47,032 nt of DNA, from contig CACWXP010000025.1 of the NCBI GenBank assembly GCA_902764875.1, forward strand, positions 1 to 47,032. The letters are read 5' to 3'. Below the pieces are notes generated by a model. That model did no database searches. It saw only the letters and a program-made list of their open reading frames with translations, and was not told where the DNA came from. Each line of letters begins with the position of its first letter. Position 1 is the first letter of the stretch. Source of the DNA: an uncultured Eubacteriales bacterium (lineage in GTDB: Bacteria; Bacillota; Clostridia; Christensenellales; Aristaeellaceae). Both the position numbers and the translations under genes were made by a program. Of this stretch, positions 1-9,366 are shown one piece after another.

Positions 1-61
1 AAATACTTGAAACCATGTTTCGATGTAGCGCCGTATACCAGACCGGTACGTACGGTGCAAT

Positions 62-88
62 GGGAGGGGCGAGGGTTAACGCCCTCCC
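62..88. other. GC-rich stem-loop after the L,D-transpeptidase gene
   Basis: GGGAGGGGCG (62-71) pairs with CGCCCTCCC (80-88), leaving one bulged base. It lies just beyond the stop codon of the L,D-transpeptidase gene read on the minus strand. No T-run follows on either strand, so it is not a typical intrinsic terminator; it may be a 3'-end stabilising hairpin. The rest of bases 1-94 shows no gene. Confidence 0.35.
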
Positions 89-94
89 TCTACC

Positions 95-1450
95 CTATCT
101 GTTATTCTTCTGGTTGATCTTGTCAATGGTTTTCCTGCGAGGCTGCGGGGCGCAGTAGGGACAGGGTTTCAGCTTGCTGTAAGGTTCCTCGTCCAGCTCC
201 CCGTAGGTGAACGGCGTCAGCGGCCAGAACTTTTCCTTGACGCCGTAGCAGGTCGGGCTGGAATGATACTGGGTTCCCTTGTTGGTATTGTAATACAGGG
301 TCAGCCGATCGTCCGGATAGGTCAGTTCACGGTTGGCGTCGTCCCAGATGATCACTTTTGTGTATTTCTGGCCTGCTTTGGTTCCGTCGCTGAGGTTCTT
401 CCACAGCCACTCATGATTGATGCCTTCCGGCGTGAATTTTCGCTGTACCCGGATGCATCCGTGGCTGGCTTTTTCTCCCAGATATCCTTCGCAGTTGTCG
501 TAGGTCCATTCGCCGGTGCTTTTGCTCAGCACCGAAGGCACCTCGTGAATCAGGATCCCGTCGTTGATCCGGATGGCTTTTTTGCAGATCATGTAGACTT
601 CCCCGGTGGTATCGTCCTTCAGAGTAAAATCTCCCGTCCAGCTGATGGCCAGGAACTCTCCCGCCGGCGTTTCGTTCCAGGGGTTTTTCTTCTGAGGGTT
701 GTAAAACCCCGTGGAGCACAGCAGGGTGGAATACAATTTCCCTTCCTTATAGAGGTATAGCCGCTGCCACTGTTTGTCAATCACAATCGCATAGGTCTGA
801 TCGACCTCCACCTCTTTCAGCAGACTTGTTTCCACATAGCCCTGGAACTTTTCCGCCCAGACCTTCACCTTTGAGCCTTCCGGCGAGGAGGAGTAGGCCT
901 CGATCAGCGACCACTCGTCGCCTCTTTCCAGCACATGGACGCCTTGGCTCGCGCCGGTCACTTCACCGGTATAAACTGTGCAGTTCTTGTCCGGCTCTTT
1001 CCGGATTTTCACCTGATGCCGCTGATTCGCATCCAACACCGTGATGGGCTGCATCAGCGTCTTCCAGACCGCCGCCTCATCCGTATAGCCCATGGGTGTC
1101 GTCCAATAACACACCTCATGGTCACATTTCACCAGGCTCCCTTCCGCTGGCGTATGCCATTGCCGGTCATGGGCCAGAAGCGTCGCGTCCGGCGGAAGAA
1201 TCTCCACTTCTTCCATGTCCTCTTCAAGTTCCGAAAGATCCAGCAGATCGTTCAGATCCACCACCTCCTCCGGAAGTTCCGTCAGAAGCTTTTCCGCCGG
1301 CACCTCTTCCGCGAAGGCAGTGCCAAAAAGCAGCACAAAGCCCGCCAGCAGAGAAAGAACTCTGCCGGCGGGTCTGTATTTCCGTATCGTCGTATCTCTC
1401 TTCATCATCCGTCTGTCTGTCAGCTGCCTGATCTTCTGGTTGCCGCCCAT
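95..1450 (-). CDS. secreted L,D-transpeptidase (YkuD) with SH3-like domain and C-terminal Cys cluster
   Basis: Probable peptidoglycan L,D-transpeptidase, making 3-3 cross-links or anchoring proteins outside the membrane. An N-terminal hydrophobic signal ends near AFAEE (residues 31-49). An acidic linker (50-85), an SH3-like region (about 144-213) and a YkuD domain (about 217-370) follow, with the catalytic HGCIR motif at 330-334 (Cys332). The last 60 residues carry HSSPTC and PCPYC, which resemble a metal-binding knuckle; that reading is inference. The start is uncertain: the ATG at 1450 overlaps the upstream gene by 31 bases and has only a weak RBS, and ATGATG at 1408/1405 would also give a signal peptide. 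It is cotranscribed with the upstream peptidoglycan-binding protein. Confidence 0.85.
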   Translation of the reverse strand: MGGNQKIRQLTDRRMMKRDTTIRKYRPAGRVLSLLAGFVLLFGTAFAEEVPAEKLLTELPEEVVDLNDLLDLSELEEDMEEVEILPPDATLLAHDRQWHTPAEGSLVKCDHEVCYWTTPMGYTDEAAVWKTLMQPITVLDANQRHQVKIRKEPDKNCTVYTGEVTGASQGVHVLERGDEWSLIEAYSSSPEGSKVKVWAEKFQGYVETSLLKEVEVDQTYAIVIDKQWQRLYLYKEGKLYSTLLCSTGFYNPQKKNPWNETPAGEFLAISWTGDFTLKDDTTGEVYMICKKAIRINDGILIHEVPSVLSKSTGEWTYDNCEGYLGEKASHGCIRVQRKFTPEGINHEWLWKNLSDGTKAGQKYTKVIIWDDANRELTYPDDRLTLYYNTNKGTQYHSSPTCYGVKEKFWPLTPFTYGELDEEPYSKLKPCPYCAPQPRRKTIDKINQKNNR

Positions 1451-3630
1451 CCCTGATCAATGGTTTCCTGATGGCTGGTGGCATAGGGTCCGATCGCCTC
1501 CACCTGGGCCTGGGTCCGCGGGAAGTGGATGCAGGTGTGACCGTCAAAGTTATTGCTGATATGGGAGGTTCCGTGAGGCGTATCATGGGTTGAACCCATG
1601 TAGACACTGCCGTCTGCAAAGATCACCCAGACCGGCTTCGGCGTCCAGGTGGTTTCCCCGCCGAAAGCCCGGATCATCTTCGCCGTATCGGATGCGGAAA
1701 CAGGTTCGCAGTCCGCATGCGCACCGACCGAGAAGATATGCACCTGCCAGGAGATACCCGTGCTGTAGTCATAAACGGTGGCATAAGGATACTTCTTGCA
1801 GACGTCCTTCACCGTGGTATACCAGTTGGCATAGATCACGCGGGAAGCACTGGGACGCCCCGCAAGCGCTTCCGTACCGCCGGGAACCGCCGTCGGCGCA
1901 GGCGTTGCCGTTGCCGTGGGTTTTGCCGTGGAAGAAGCGGCCGTGCCGCCCTTTTCCAGCTGCTGCAGCGTCTTTGCACCTGCAACACCGTCCGCCTTCA
2001 GCTGGTTTGCTTTCTGGAAAGCCTTCACCGCAGCCGTGGTCTTGCTGCCGAAAATCCCGTCTGCCTTACCTGTCAGATAGCCCATTTCAATCAGTTTGGA
2101 CTGCAGGTTTTTGACGTCTGCTCCGGTACTGCCCCGCTTCAGGGTTGTTGTTGTCTTGGCAGCGGACGAATCCGTTGAACCCGAGGCTGCCTTGGCCGTT
2201 CCGCTGTATATTGCCTTCAGGGTTTCAGGACCCGCGGTTCCGTCATCCTTCAGGTTGTTGGCTTTCTGGAAAGCTTTCACCGCAGCTGTGGTCGTATCTC
2301 CGTATTTTCCGTCCGGCTTTCCGCTCATATAGCCTAACTGGATCAGGTTTTCCTGAAGCTGTTTGACGTCAGTTCCGCTGTCACCGCTGCGCAGCGTCGT
2401 CCAGAAGGAGCTTTCAGACGAAGAATCGGTCTCTGTTGTATCTTCCACGGGAGCCGGCGACTCCGTTTCCGGCGAATTGTAAGCAACCGCCTGTGCGCTG
2501 AACAGCTTCGCATAGGTGCTCTTGCCGGCAACGCCGTCCGCCTTCAGACCGTTGTTGGTCTGGAAGTTTTTCAGGGCGTTCACGCTGGCTCTGCCGAATT
2601 TCCCGTCCACTTTGCCCTGGTAATAGCCCAGATCCTTCAGCCGGGTCTGTACGCTGCGGGCGTCCGCCCCATTGGATCCGTTTTTCACCGTGCTCTTCGG
2701 GGTTGTGTAGACAGGTTCCTTCGTCGGTTTGGGCGTCGGTGTTGCGGTCGGAGCCGGTGTCGCGTCGGAAGGGAGGCCCGCGCCGCTCTCAAGAAGGCTC
2801 CGTGTCTCCGCGCCGGCGACCCCGTCCGCTTTCAGGCCGTTCTTTTTCTGGAAAGCCGTCACAGCCGCCCGCGTTGCCATGTCATACCGCTTTGTGATCG
2901 TTCCGGTATAGTAGCCCAGATTCTGCAGCATCGTCTGCAGCTGGCCGACCGGTTCACCCGTATTGTTCAGGCGCATGGTGGCGCCCGCCGCCGGGCTCAC
3001 GGTATTGATCTTTGTCGCCGTTCCCTTTGCATTGAGGGGACTCCCGGAATACAGAAACGCCTGGATATTGGCATCCATCAGTCCCGTATCCGGATACTTG
3101 TTTCTCTGCTGGAAGGCAATGACCGCCTTCTCTGTTGCGTCGCCGAAGTTTCCGTCAGCCTTACCCGTCAGGAACCCGAGTTCAATCAGCGCTTCCTGCA
3201 GTGCCTGCACTTCCGCGCCTTTGGAACCTTTTTTCAGAACAACATATCCGCCGGCATCCTTTTCCGGTGCCGGGGTAGGCGCCGGGGTGGGCGTCGGCGT
3301 GACCGTCACTTTCTTCACTGTCTTCAGAACAATATATTCTGTCCGCACCCAACCCTTGCTTCCATTGTACTCCACTCGGGCCCAGTTCCCGTTCTTTTCA
3401 TATACGGTGATTTCAGCTTCGGCGGGAATCCGCTTCACCAGTCCGGACTTCACACTCCGGGCTTCCCGCAGGTTCACCTTGACCTTTGTGACCGTGGTGT
3501 AAGGATAACTGCTCACGATTTCCGACGTTTCCTCCGCCGAGGCGCGCCGGATTTCCCCGATCACGCCTGTCATGCACAGCATGAACGCAAGCGTCAGCAA
3601 TATTCCCCGAAACAAACGGTTCTTCGCCAT
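1420..3630 (-). CDS. secreted SH3 / five-repeat peptidoglycan-binding protein with HTCIHF C-terminal domain
   Basis: Cell-wall protein of 736 residues. A signal peptide (1-32) and an SH3-like domain (about 45-103, ending GWVRTEYI) come first. Five PG_binding_1 repeats follow, each with the LGY/LGF...DG.FG...AV.AFQ pattern, separated by Thr/Pro-rich linkers. The C-terminal ~130 residues contain H698-T-C700-I-H-F, which resembles the HGCIR motif of L,D-transpeptidases but with His after Ile. I infer a divergent transpeptidase-like catalytic domain. ATG 3630 is chosen because AGGAGGG lies 8 bases upstream; a longer frame to 3687 would start inside the promoter. It has its own sigma-A-type promoter and overlaps the following YkuD gene, so the two probably act together on the wall. 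Confidence 0.8.
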   Translation of the reverse strand: MAKNRLFRGILLTLAFMLCMTGVIGEIRRASAEETSEIVSSYPYTTVTKVKVNLREARSVKSGLVKRIPAEAEITVYEKNGNWARVEYNGSKGWVRTEYIVLKTVKKVTVTPTPTPAPTPAPEKDAGGYVVLKKGSKGAEVQALQEALIELGFLTGKADGNFGDATEKAVIAFQQRNKYPDTGLMDANIQAFLYSGSPLNAKGTATKINTVSPAAGATMRLNNTGEPVGQLQTMLQNLGYYTGTITKRYDMATRAAVTAFQKKNGLKADGVAGAETRSLLESGAGLPSDATPAPTATPTPKPTKEPVYTTPKSTVKNGSNGADARSVQTRLKDLGYYQGKVDGKFGRASVNALKNFQTNNGLKADGVAGKSTYAKLFSAQAVAYNSPETESPAPVEDTTETDSSSESSFWTTLRSGDSGTDVKQLQENLIQLGYMSGKPDGKYGDTTTAAVKAFQKANNLKDDGTAGPETLKAIYSGTAKAASGSTDSSAAKTTTTLKRGSTGADVKNLQSKLIEMGYLTGKADGIFGSKTTAAVKAFQKANQLKADGVAGAKTLQQLEKGGTAASSTAKPTATATPAPTAVPGGTEALAGRPSASRVIYANWYTTVKDVCKKYPYATVYDYSTGISWQVHIFSVGAHADCEPVSASDTAKMIRAFGGETTWTPKPVWVIFADGSVYMGSTHDTPHGTSHISNNFDGHTCIHFPRTQAQVEAIGPYATSHQETIDQGWAATRRSGS

Positions 3631-3667
3631 GGGATTCCCTCCTGTGCAATAAAAAGGGCATAAAAGC

Positions 3668-3723
3668 CCGTTGACAATCTGCCACATACCGATTTTACTC
3701 GTTCTGTTTCAGATTGTCAACGG
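3668..3723. promoter_or_regulatory. 14-bp inverted repeat bracketing the promoter
   Basis: CCGTTGACAATCTG (3668-3681) is repeated in exact inverted form as CAGATTGTCAACGG (3710-3723). The arm centres are 42 bp apart, close to four helical turns. The right arm contains the -35 box of the minus-strand promoter. The left arm lies just downstream of the expected transcription start. The likely role is a two-site operator for a dimeric regulator (inference). A hairpin in the transcript is unlikely, because one arm is untranscribed from this promoter. Confidence 0.55.
3692..3720 (-). promoter_or_regulatory. sigma-A-type promoter for the peptidoglycan-binding / L,D-transpeptidase pair
   Basis: On the minus strand TTGACA (3715-3720), a 17-base spacer and TAAAAT (3692-3697) form a near-consensus promoter. 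Transcription should start near 3685, about 55 bases before the ATG at 3630. It separates this pair from the plsX-acpP-rnc genes upstream. A small TTACA-TTGT-TGTAA palindrome (3729-3742) lies just upstream. Confidence 0.75.
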
Positions 3724-3750
3724 AATTTTTACATTGTTGTAATATTTTCG

Positions 3751-4446
3751 TTATCTTTTGTCGGAATTTGTTTCCGTTTCATCCTTTTTTTCAAGCCCAT
3801 TCAAAGCCGCCATGGCAGCGGCCTGTTCGGCCTGTTTCTTGGTTTTCCCGGTACCCCGCCCGATCTCCCGATCACCGCGGAATACCGCCGCCTCGAAGAC
3901 CGGCGCATGAGGCGGACCGCTTGTACCCGTGATCCGATAGCTCGGTGTTTCCCCGCCGTTTTGCTGCAGGATTTCCTGCAGCCGGCCCTTACTGTCCTGC
4001 ATTGGACGGCTGACCTCGCTCTCCGACGGCCAGCACCGTTCCATCACGGCCCGCGCTGCATCCATACCGCCGTCCAGGCAGACCGCTGCCAGCACTGCTT
4101 CCATCGCATCGCACAGGACGCTGGGTTTCGTTCGCCCTCCGGTCATTTCCTCGCCGCGGTCCATCACCAGGGCTTCGCCGATCCCGAGTCTTTGGGCAAT
4201 GGGGCTCAGTGCCGCTTCGCAGACAAGCAGCGCCCGCATATGGGTCAGCGATCCTTCCCGGTCCGACGGATGGTTCCTGTACAGCCGGTCACTCATCAGA
4301 TACTGCAAAACCGCGTCTCCGAGAAACTCAAGCCGCTGGTTGTCTTCCTTTCCCGCGGAAGGGTGCGTCAAAGCACGGCGGAGCAGCGCTTCGTCGTGAA
4401 AAGTATAACCCAGCGCGTCCATGACGCGCTTTGTCTGATCCGTCAT
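3751..4446 (-). CDS. rnc: ribonuclease III
   Basis: Double-strand-specific endoribonuclease that processes rRNA precursors and structured mRNAs in the cytoplasm. The signature NQRLEFLGDAVL sits at 36-47 (E40 and D44 metal ligands), and D113 and E116 in LCDAMEAVLAAV complete the active site. A dsRNA-binding domain runs from about 151 (DSKGRLQEILQQ) to 220, ending in KTKKQAEQAAAMAAL. The length of 231 residues is normal. It lies 14 bases after acpP in the common plsX-acpP-rnc order, although the usual fab genes are missing between them. Only a weak RBS precedes the ATG. Confidence 0.97.
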   Translation of the reverse strand: MTDQTKRVMDALGYTFHDEALLRRALTHPSAGKEDNQRLEFLGDAVLQYLMSDRLYRNHPSDREGSLTHMRALLVCEAALSPIAQRLGIGEALVMDRGEEMTGGRTKPSVLCDAMEAVLAAVCLDGGMDAARAVMERCWPSESEVSRPMQDSKGRLQEILQQNGGETPSYRITGTSGPPHAPVFEAAVFRGDREIGRGTGKTKKQAEQAAAMAALNGLEKKDETETNSDKR

Positions 4447-4460
4447 GTCCGCGGCCCGTT

Positions 4461-4691
4461 TCAGACTTTCGCCTTCGCCACATAGGCGGCCACGTCGCCT
4501 ACGGTCTTCAGTTTCATGATCTGGTCGTCTTCCACCGTGATTCCGAACTGATCTTCCAGATCCATAATCATCACCATGATGTTGGCAGAATCTGCTTTCA
4601 GATCTTCAATCAGCCGGCTTTCGGGCTTGATTTCATCCGGGTTCACTTTCAGCTGCTCCGCGATCATTCCTTTGATGGTTTCAAAATCCAT
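4461..4691 (-). CDS. acpP: acyl carrier protein
   Basis: Small acidic carrier of growing fatty acyl chains. The 4'-phosphopantetheine attachment serine lies in KADSANIM, a conservative variant of the usual DSL motif. The second ATG (MDFETIKGM, 76 residues) is preferred: AGGAGG abuts the first ATG at 4700 with no spacer but stands 9 bases before this one. It sits between plsX and rnc, tying it to fatty acid and phospholipid synthesis. Confidence 0.95.
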   Translation of the reverse strand: MDFETIKGMIAEQLKVNPDEIKPESRLIEDLKADSANIMVMIMDLEDQFGITVEDDQIMKLKTVGDVAAYVAKAKV

Positions 4692-4743
4692 GATTGTCAT
4701 CCTCCTGTTTTTTTCTGTATGTGGTCCGGCTTTCCGGCCGGGA

Positions 4744-5760
4744 TCACTCCTGTGTTTTTTCTTCCGGAGCCAGCTTGGCGACCCCTTCCTTAATTATATC
4801 CACTACATGGCCGTCAATCATTTTGACACACTGGCCGATAGCACTGCAGAAAGCGTATGCATTGCTGGAGCCGTGCGCCTTCACCACTGCGCCCTGCACC
4901 CCCAGCAGCGGGGCGCCGCCGATTTCGTCGGAGTCCATCGCCTTTTTTACGCGCCGAAAGGCCGGTTTCGCGATCAGGCCCGCAATCTTCCCGCGGGTAT
5001 CCGCCATCAGTTCCTTCTTGATCAGGCCCAGTAGTGCGGTCGCAAGGCCTTCCGTATACTTCAGAATCAGGTTGCCGCCGAATCCGTCCGTGACGACGAC
5101 GTCTGCCTGATTCAGCGGAATGTCGCGTGCTTCCACGTTACCGACAAAGTTGAAAGGTCCTTTTTCCATCAGAGGATAGGTTTCCTTGACCAGCGCGTTT
5201 CCCTTTTCAGCTTCCGCACCGATATTCACCAGGCCGACCCGCGGATTCTTCATGCCGAGCACGCCCTTCATATAGGCGTCACCCATGATGCCGAACTGCA
5301 CAAGGTACTCCGGTTTGCAATCCACGTTCGCGCCGCAGTCGATCAGCAGGAAATGACCGTTTCCGTTCGGCATCAGCGGTGCCAGGGCAGGACGTTCAAC
5401 GCCGGGAATCCGCCCCAGCCGGAACATACCCCCCGCGAGGGTCGCGCCCGTTGAACCGGCGGAAACAAAGCCGTCCGCTTCGCCGCTGCGCACCTTCAGC
5501 ATTCCCTGAACCGTTGCGCTGTTAACCTTTTTGCGCACACCCATCACCGGGCTTTCGTGATTGGTGATCACCTCCGGCTCCTCCTCGAGCGTCAGGCGGT
5601 CCTTCACATCTTCGTAATCTCCCAGGAGGGACGTAACTTCATCCAGCTTTCCTGCCAGAATAATTTCAAGGCCCGGATACTGGCGCAGCGCTTTCAGCGC
5701 GCCTTTCACCGGCGCTTCCGGTGCCAGGTCGCCTCCCATGGCATCCACGTAGATTTTCAT
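4744..5760 (-). CDS. plsX: phosphate acyltransferase PlsX
   Basis: Converts acyl-ACP to acyl-phosphate, the acyl donor for PlsY in the first step of phosphatidic acid synthesis. The start KIYVDAMGGDLAPEAPVKGA is diagnostic. GANVDCKPEYLVQFGIMGDAYM and VVTDGFGGNLILKYTEG match the family. The length of 338 residues is typical. A strong GGAGG lies 7 bases before the ATG. It is first of the plsX-acpP-rnc set and only 17 bases after proS, so it is probably read from the same transcript. Confidence 0.97.
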   Translation of the reverse strand: MKIYVDAMGGDLAPEAPVKGALKALRQYPGLEIILAGKLDEVTSLLGDYEDVKDRLTLEEEPEVITNHESPVMGVRKKVNSATVQGMLKVRSGEADGFVSAGSTGATLAGGMFRLGRIPGVERPALAPLMPNGNGHFLLIDCGANVDCKPEYLVQFGIMGDAYMKGVLGMKNPRVGLVNIGAEAEKGNALVKETYPLMEKGPFNFVGNVEARDIPLNQADVVVTDGFGGNLILKYTEGLATALLGLIKKELMADTRGKIAGLIAKPAFRRVKKAMDSDEIGGAPLLGVQGAVVKAHGSSNAYAFCSAIGQCVKMIDGHVVDIIKEGVAKLAPEEKTQE

Positions 5761-5777
5761 CTGGGCACCTCCAAATC

Positions 5778-7226
5778 TTAATACGCCTTCGCAAAGTACA
5801 TTACCCTGTCTGCCTTTTTACCGCAGCAGACGCAGGTATCGCCGAAACGGAATGCTTCCTGATCAAAGGGCATGTTGCGGGAAGATGCGTTAAACTTCTC
5901 CTTGATTTCATCCTCACAGGCCCGGTCCCCGCACCACATGGCTCTGGCAAATCCGTTTTCCACAGCCTTTCCAAGCTCGTCCATGTTATGCACTTCGCAG
6001 GTCCTCTCATCCCGGAAGGCTTTCGCCTGTTCATACAGAGTCTTCTGCACCTCGTCCAGCAGTTCCCGGACTTTCTCCTCAATACCGTCCAACGGAACGG
6101 TGAACTTCTCCAGCGTATCCCGGCGGAAGACGGTCACCACGCCGTTCTCCAGGTCTCTCGGGCCCACTTCCAGCCGCAGCGGAACGCCCTTCAGTTCCCA
6201 GTCGTTGAATTTAAAGCCGGCGCTGACGGTATCCCGTGTGTCCAGTTTCACGCGGATTCCGGCCTTTTTCAGCCCGTCGCGCAGCGCTTCGCACTTCTCC
6301 ATCACACCGCCCTTATGCGCCGCAATAGGCAGGATCACGGCCTGAATCGGCGCCACCTTCGGAGGCAGCCGCAGTCCGCGTTCATCCCCGTGGGTCATGA
6401 TGATCGCGCCGATCAGCCGGGTGCTCACACCCCAGCTGGTTTCATGGACATATTCCAGTTTTCCTTCCTTGCTCTGATACTGTATGTCGTAAGCTTCGGC
6501 AAAGTTCGTGCCGAAATTGTGGCTGGTACCCGCCTGCAGCGCTTTGCCGTCCTGCATCATGGCTTCCATGGAATAGGTAGCCCGGGCGCCGGCAAATTTT
6601 TCCTTGTCGCTCTTGCGGCCCACATAGACGGGCAGTGCCAGCACATCCTCCGCCACTTCACGGTAAACTTCCAGCATCTTCAGGGTTTCTTCCTCGGCTT
6701 CTTCCGCTGTGGCATGAATGGTATGGCCCTCCTGCCACAGGAATTCACTGGTGCGCAGGAAGGGACGCGTGGCCTTTTCCCACCGCATAACAGAACACCA
6801 CTGGTTATACATCATGGGCAGATCCCGCCAGGTCTGCACCCATTTTGAATACATGGAACAGAAAATCGTTTCGCTCGTCGGCCGGACCGCCAGCCGCTCC
6901 TGCAGCTGTTCCCCGCCTCCCTGGGTCACCCAGGCGACTTCCGGTGCAAAGCCTTCCACATGCTCTGCTTCCTTCAGCAGCAGGCTCTCCGGAATCAGCA
7001 TCGGGAAATAGACATTCTCCGCGCCCGTCTCCTTAAAGCGTACATCCATTTCCGCCTGAATCCGCTCCCAGATGGCGTAGCCGTAGGGGCGAATGATCAT
7101 GCAGCCGCGCACCGGAGCGTAGTCGCACAGTTCCGTCTGCTTGATCACATCCGTATACCACTGTGAAAAGTCTTCGCTCCGGGGAGTGATGTGAGTAACG
7201 AATTCCTGTTTCTGTTCCTTGGCCAT
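5778..7226 (-). CDS. proS: prolyl-tRNA synthetase, short (archaeal/eukaryotic-like) type
   Basis: Charges tRNA-Pro with proline. This is the compact class II form without the bacterial editing insertion, about 480 residues. It shows motif 2 ([20 protein letters not shown]), the [15 protein letters not shown] segment and a C-terminal extension with C..C.CCGKK cysteines typical of this type, ending in an aromatic residue near the C-terminus (YFAKAY). ATG 7226 is chosen because AAGGAGG stands 10 bases upstream; a longer frame to 7256 lacks an RBS. The 100-base gap upstream contains a loose GTCTTA/TAAGAC inverted repeat but no clear T-box. Confidence 0.96.
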   Translation of the reverse strand: MAKEQKQEFVTHITPRSEDFSQWYTDVIKQTELCDYAPVRGCMIIRPYGYAIWERIQAEMDVRFKETGAENVYFPMLIPESLLLKEAEHVEGFAPEVAWVTQGGGEQLQERLAVRPTSETIFCSMYSKWVQTWRDLPMMYNQWCSVMRWEKATRPFLRTSEFLWQEGHTIHATAEEAEEETLKMLEVYREVAEDVLALPVYVGRKSDKEKFAGARATYSMEAMMQDGKALQAGTSHNFGTNFAEAYDIQYQSKEGKLEYVHETSWGVSTRLIGAIIMTHGDERGLRLPPKVAPIQAVILPIAAHKGGVMEKCEALRDGLKKAGIRVKLDTRDTVSAGFKFNDWELKGVPLRLEVGPRDLENGVVTVFRRDTLEKFTVPLDGIEEKVRELLDEVQKTLYEQAKAFRDERTCEVHNMDELGKAVENGFARAMWCGDRACEDEIKEKFNASSRNMPFDQEAFRFGDTCVCCGKKADRVMYFAKAY

Positions 7227-7326
7227 AACCTGTTTTCCTCCTTCACTATTCTCCAAACGCTGTACCCAAAGTCCGGTGCGTCTTACCGCTTCCGATCCCT
7301 TACAGCTATAAGACGGTATCTGCTCA

Positions 7327-8511
7327 TCAGTTCGGCAGCGTCAGGGCGTACATGCTTTCGCCGGATGCGAGGAGCATTTTCCCGTCGCTGGTAATTCCGT
7401 AGGACGCGGTAATCTCTCCGCCGGTTCCTCCCGGAATCTTATAGCCGAAAAAGCGCTGACTGTTCGTATCCGCCCGGTAAACGTAGTCTCCTGAAACGGC
7501 GTAGATGTTACCGTTGTGCATATGGGCGCCGACGCAGGTTGCCGGCAGTGTATATCGCTTGTCCCTGTCACCTTCAAGCACCCGCAGCTCGCTGATCAGC
7601 TGTTCGCTGCTGGTCTGGGTGGTCGGCGCCAGCAGGAGCTTGGCCCGCCCGCGATCCGGAATCTCGTAGTCGATCAGCTTCCAGCCATACACCAGCATCG
7701 TCGCGTTCGTATCCTGAACGCATTTGTAATCGTACGTATACACCTGCTGCGTGGAGAACACGCGCAGCCGGGCGTTTTCGTACAGCACCTTGTAGGTCAT
7801 GGCTTCACCCAGGGAAATAACGCCCGTGTTCATCTTGCCGACCTGAAAGGTATTCATGATGGTATTCGGTGCCGTACCGAATACGTCAAGCGCCAGGGTC
7901 CACATATATTCACCCTGATCCCCGAAAAAACCCGCATCCAGAATCAGCAGTCCGCTGTAGGCTTCCGCCTCCACATCCACCTGTGCACCGTTCAGATCCT
8001 TGACAATGAGCTTCGGTTCCGTATCCGGCCCCACCACCACCGCGGCATACCGTTCACCCACCCGGGCAAACTGCACTTCACCTTCCAGGCTCTCGTTGTA
8101 GGTAGCGTTTCCGTTCCGATCCACCAGAAACAGCTGCCGTCCACTCCAGACAGCCATATGAGAAGGCCCTACGCTGAAGCGGATATCGCTTCCGGCCGGG
8201 AAGCTCCATCGGATGGTGCCCGTGCTGGCAAGATGGTGAATGCTGACGCCGTCATAATAGACCAGACCGTCCCGGAAAGGCGTCACACTCTGGTTTGAAT
8301 AGCAGGGCAGGCTTGTCAAACCGATTTCCTTGCCCTTGCCGTACCCCCGAAGAAAGTGAACCCCGAGCACAGCCGCCAGAACCACCGCCACCAGGATAAT
8401 CCAGCTGCGGATCTGTCGCTTCCGGACCGTCTCCTGATTGATCTGCCGCTCGGCTGCCGCGTTCCGGCTCTGACGCCGCTGCAGCTGATCATTCGAATTC
8501 TGTCTCGCCAT
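7327..8511 (-). CDS. single-pass membrane protein with extracytoplasmic propeller-like domain (DUF5711-like)
   Basis: Protein of unknown function, 394 residues. A basic, Gln-rich cytoplasmic tail (1-34) precedes one transmembrane helix (about 35-54, [19 protein letters not shown]). About 340 extracytoplasmic residues follow, with repeated beta-strand patterns such as [25 protein letters not shown] and LIVKDLNG. These look like a beta-propeller and resemble DUF5711 proteins of Firmicutes. AAGGAG lies 7 bases before the ATG. It follows the Mrp ATPase by 11 bases. I cannot assign a biochemical role. Confidence 0.7.
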   Translation of the reverse strand: MARQNSNDQLQRRQSRNAAAERQINQETVRKRQIRSWIILVAVVLAAVLGVHFLRGYGKGKEIGLTSLPCYSNQSVTPFRDGLVYYDGVSIHHLASTGTIRWSFPAGSDIRFSVGPSHMAVWSGRQLFLVDRNGNATYNESLEGEVQFARVGERYAAVVVGPDTEPKLIVKDLNGAQVDVEAEAYSGLLILDAGFFGDQGEYMWTLALDVFGTAPNTIMNTFQVGKMNTGVISLGEAMTYKVLYENARLRVFSTQQVYTYDYKCVQDTNATMLVYGWKLIDYEIPDRGRAKLLLAPTTQTSSEQLISELRVLEGDRDKRYTLPATCVGAHMHNGNIYAVSGDYVYRADTNSQRFFGYKIPGGTGGEITASYGITSDGKMLLASGESMYALTLPN

Positions 8512-8522
8512 GTACCGGCTCC

Positions 8523-9365
8523 TTACCCTTCAATGATCCTTTTCGGACAGGCAGCAACGGCGTCCATCACCGGGGTCATCCAGTCCTCATTGAACAGTTC
8601 AATGACGCCTGTGTCGCATTCCCTTGCAAGCGTCGGATCCAGCGGTAGCTGAGCAAGCAGCGGAATTCCTTGTTCCAGCGCCACCGATGCGGTTTTGCTC
8701 TCGCCGAAGGGATAGATCTTTTTCCCGCAGTCCGGGCAGGCAACCCAGCTCATGTTTTCCACAATGCCCAATACGGGAATATTCATCATCTTCGCCATGT
8801 TCACGGCTTTTTCCACAATCATCCCGACCAGTTCCTGGGGGCTTGTGACCACGATAATTCCATCCACCGGCAGGCTCTGGAAAACGGTCAGTGGGACGTC
8901 CCCTGTTCCCGGAGGCATATCCACGAACATATAATCCACATCACCCCAGATGACATCTGTCCAGAACTGCTTCACCGTACCGCTGATCAGCGATCCGCGC
9001 CAGACGACCGGGTCCGTATCATTCTCCAGCAGTAGGTTCACGCTCATCATTTTCACGCCCGTACGGCTTTCCGCCGGCAGAATTCCGTCTTCGCAGCCCA
9101 TGGCTTTGTCATGGATGCCGAACATTCTCGGAATAGAAGGGCCGGTAATATCCGCATCAAGAATCGCAGCTTTTTCGCCGCCCCGCTGTGCCAGAACAGC
9201 CATCAGTCCGGTGACAAGGCTTTTGCCGACGCCGCCCTTGCCGCTCATCACGGCAATCACTTTTTTCACATTGCTCAAAGCGTTTTGCGGTGCCAGAAGG
9301 CTCTCCGGTTTCCGGCTCGCACAATCCGCTCCGCAGGTTGAACAGTCATGTGTACATTCGCTCAT
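8523..9365 (-). CDS. Mrp/NBP35-family iron-sulfur carrier ATPase
   Basis: P-loop ATPase that likely binds and transfers Fe-S clusters. The N-terminus has Cys4, Cys8, Cys11 and Cys15 in an NBP35-like pattern. The deviant Walker A GKGGVGKS is at 42-49, followed by DADITGPSIPRMFG and VDMPPGTGD. The conserved C210-P-D-C213 pair that holds the bridging cluster is present. The length of 280 residues suits the family. AAGGAGT lies 7 bases before the ATG, inside the end of the caspase-like gene, whose stop is one base away. Confidence 0.92.
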   Translation of the reverse strand: MSECTHDCSTCGADCASRKPESLLAPQNALSNVKKVIAVMSGKGGVGKSLVTGLMAVLAQRGGEKAAILDADITGPSIPRMFGIHDKAMGCEDGILPAESRTGVKMMSVNLLLENDTDPVVWRGSLISGTVKQFWTDVIWGDVDYMFVDMPPGTGDVPLTVFQSLPVDGIIVVTSPQELVGMIVEKAVNMAKMMNIPVLGIVENMSWVACPDCGKKIYPFGESKTASVALEQGIPLLAQLPLDPTLARECDTGVIELFNEDWMTPVMDAVAACPKRIIEG

Positions 9366-9366
9366 T

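Noticed and set aside
7227-7326. T-box leader before proS
   Set aside because: Only a loose GTCTTA/TAAGAC inverted repeat is present; no T-box consensus or antiterminator/terminator pair with a T-run was found.
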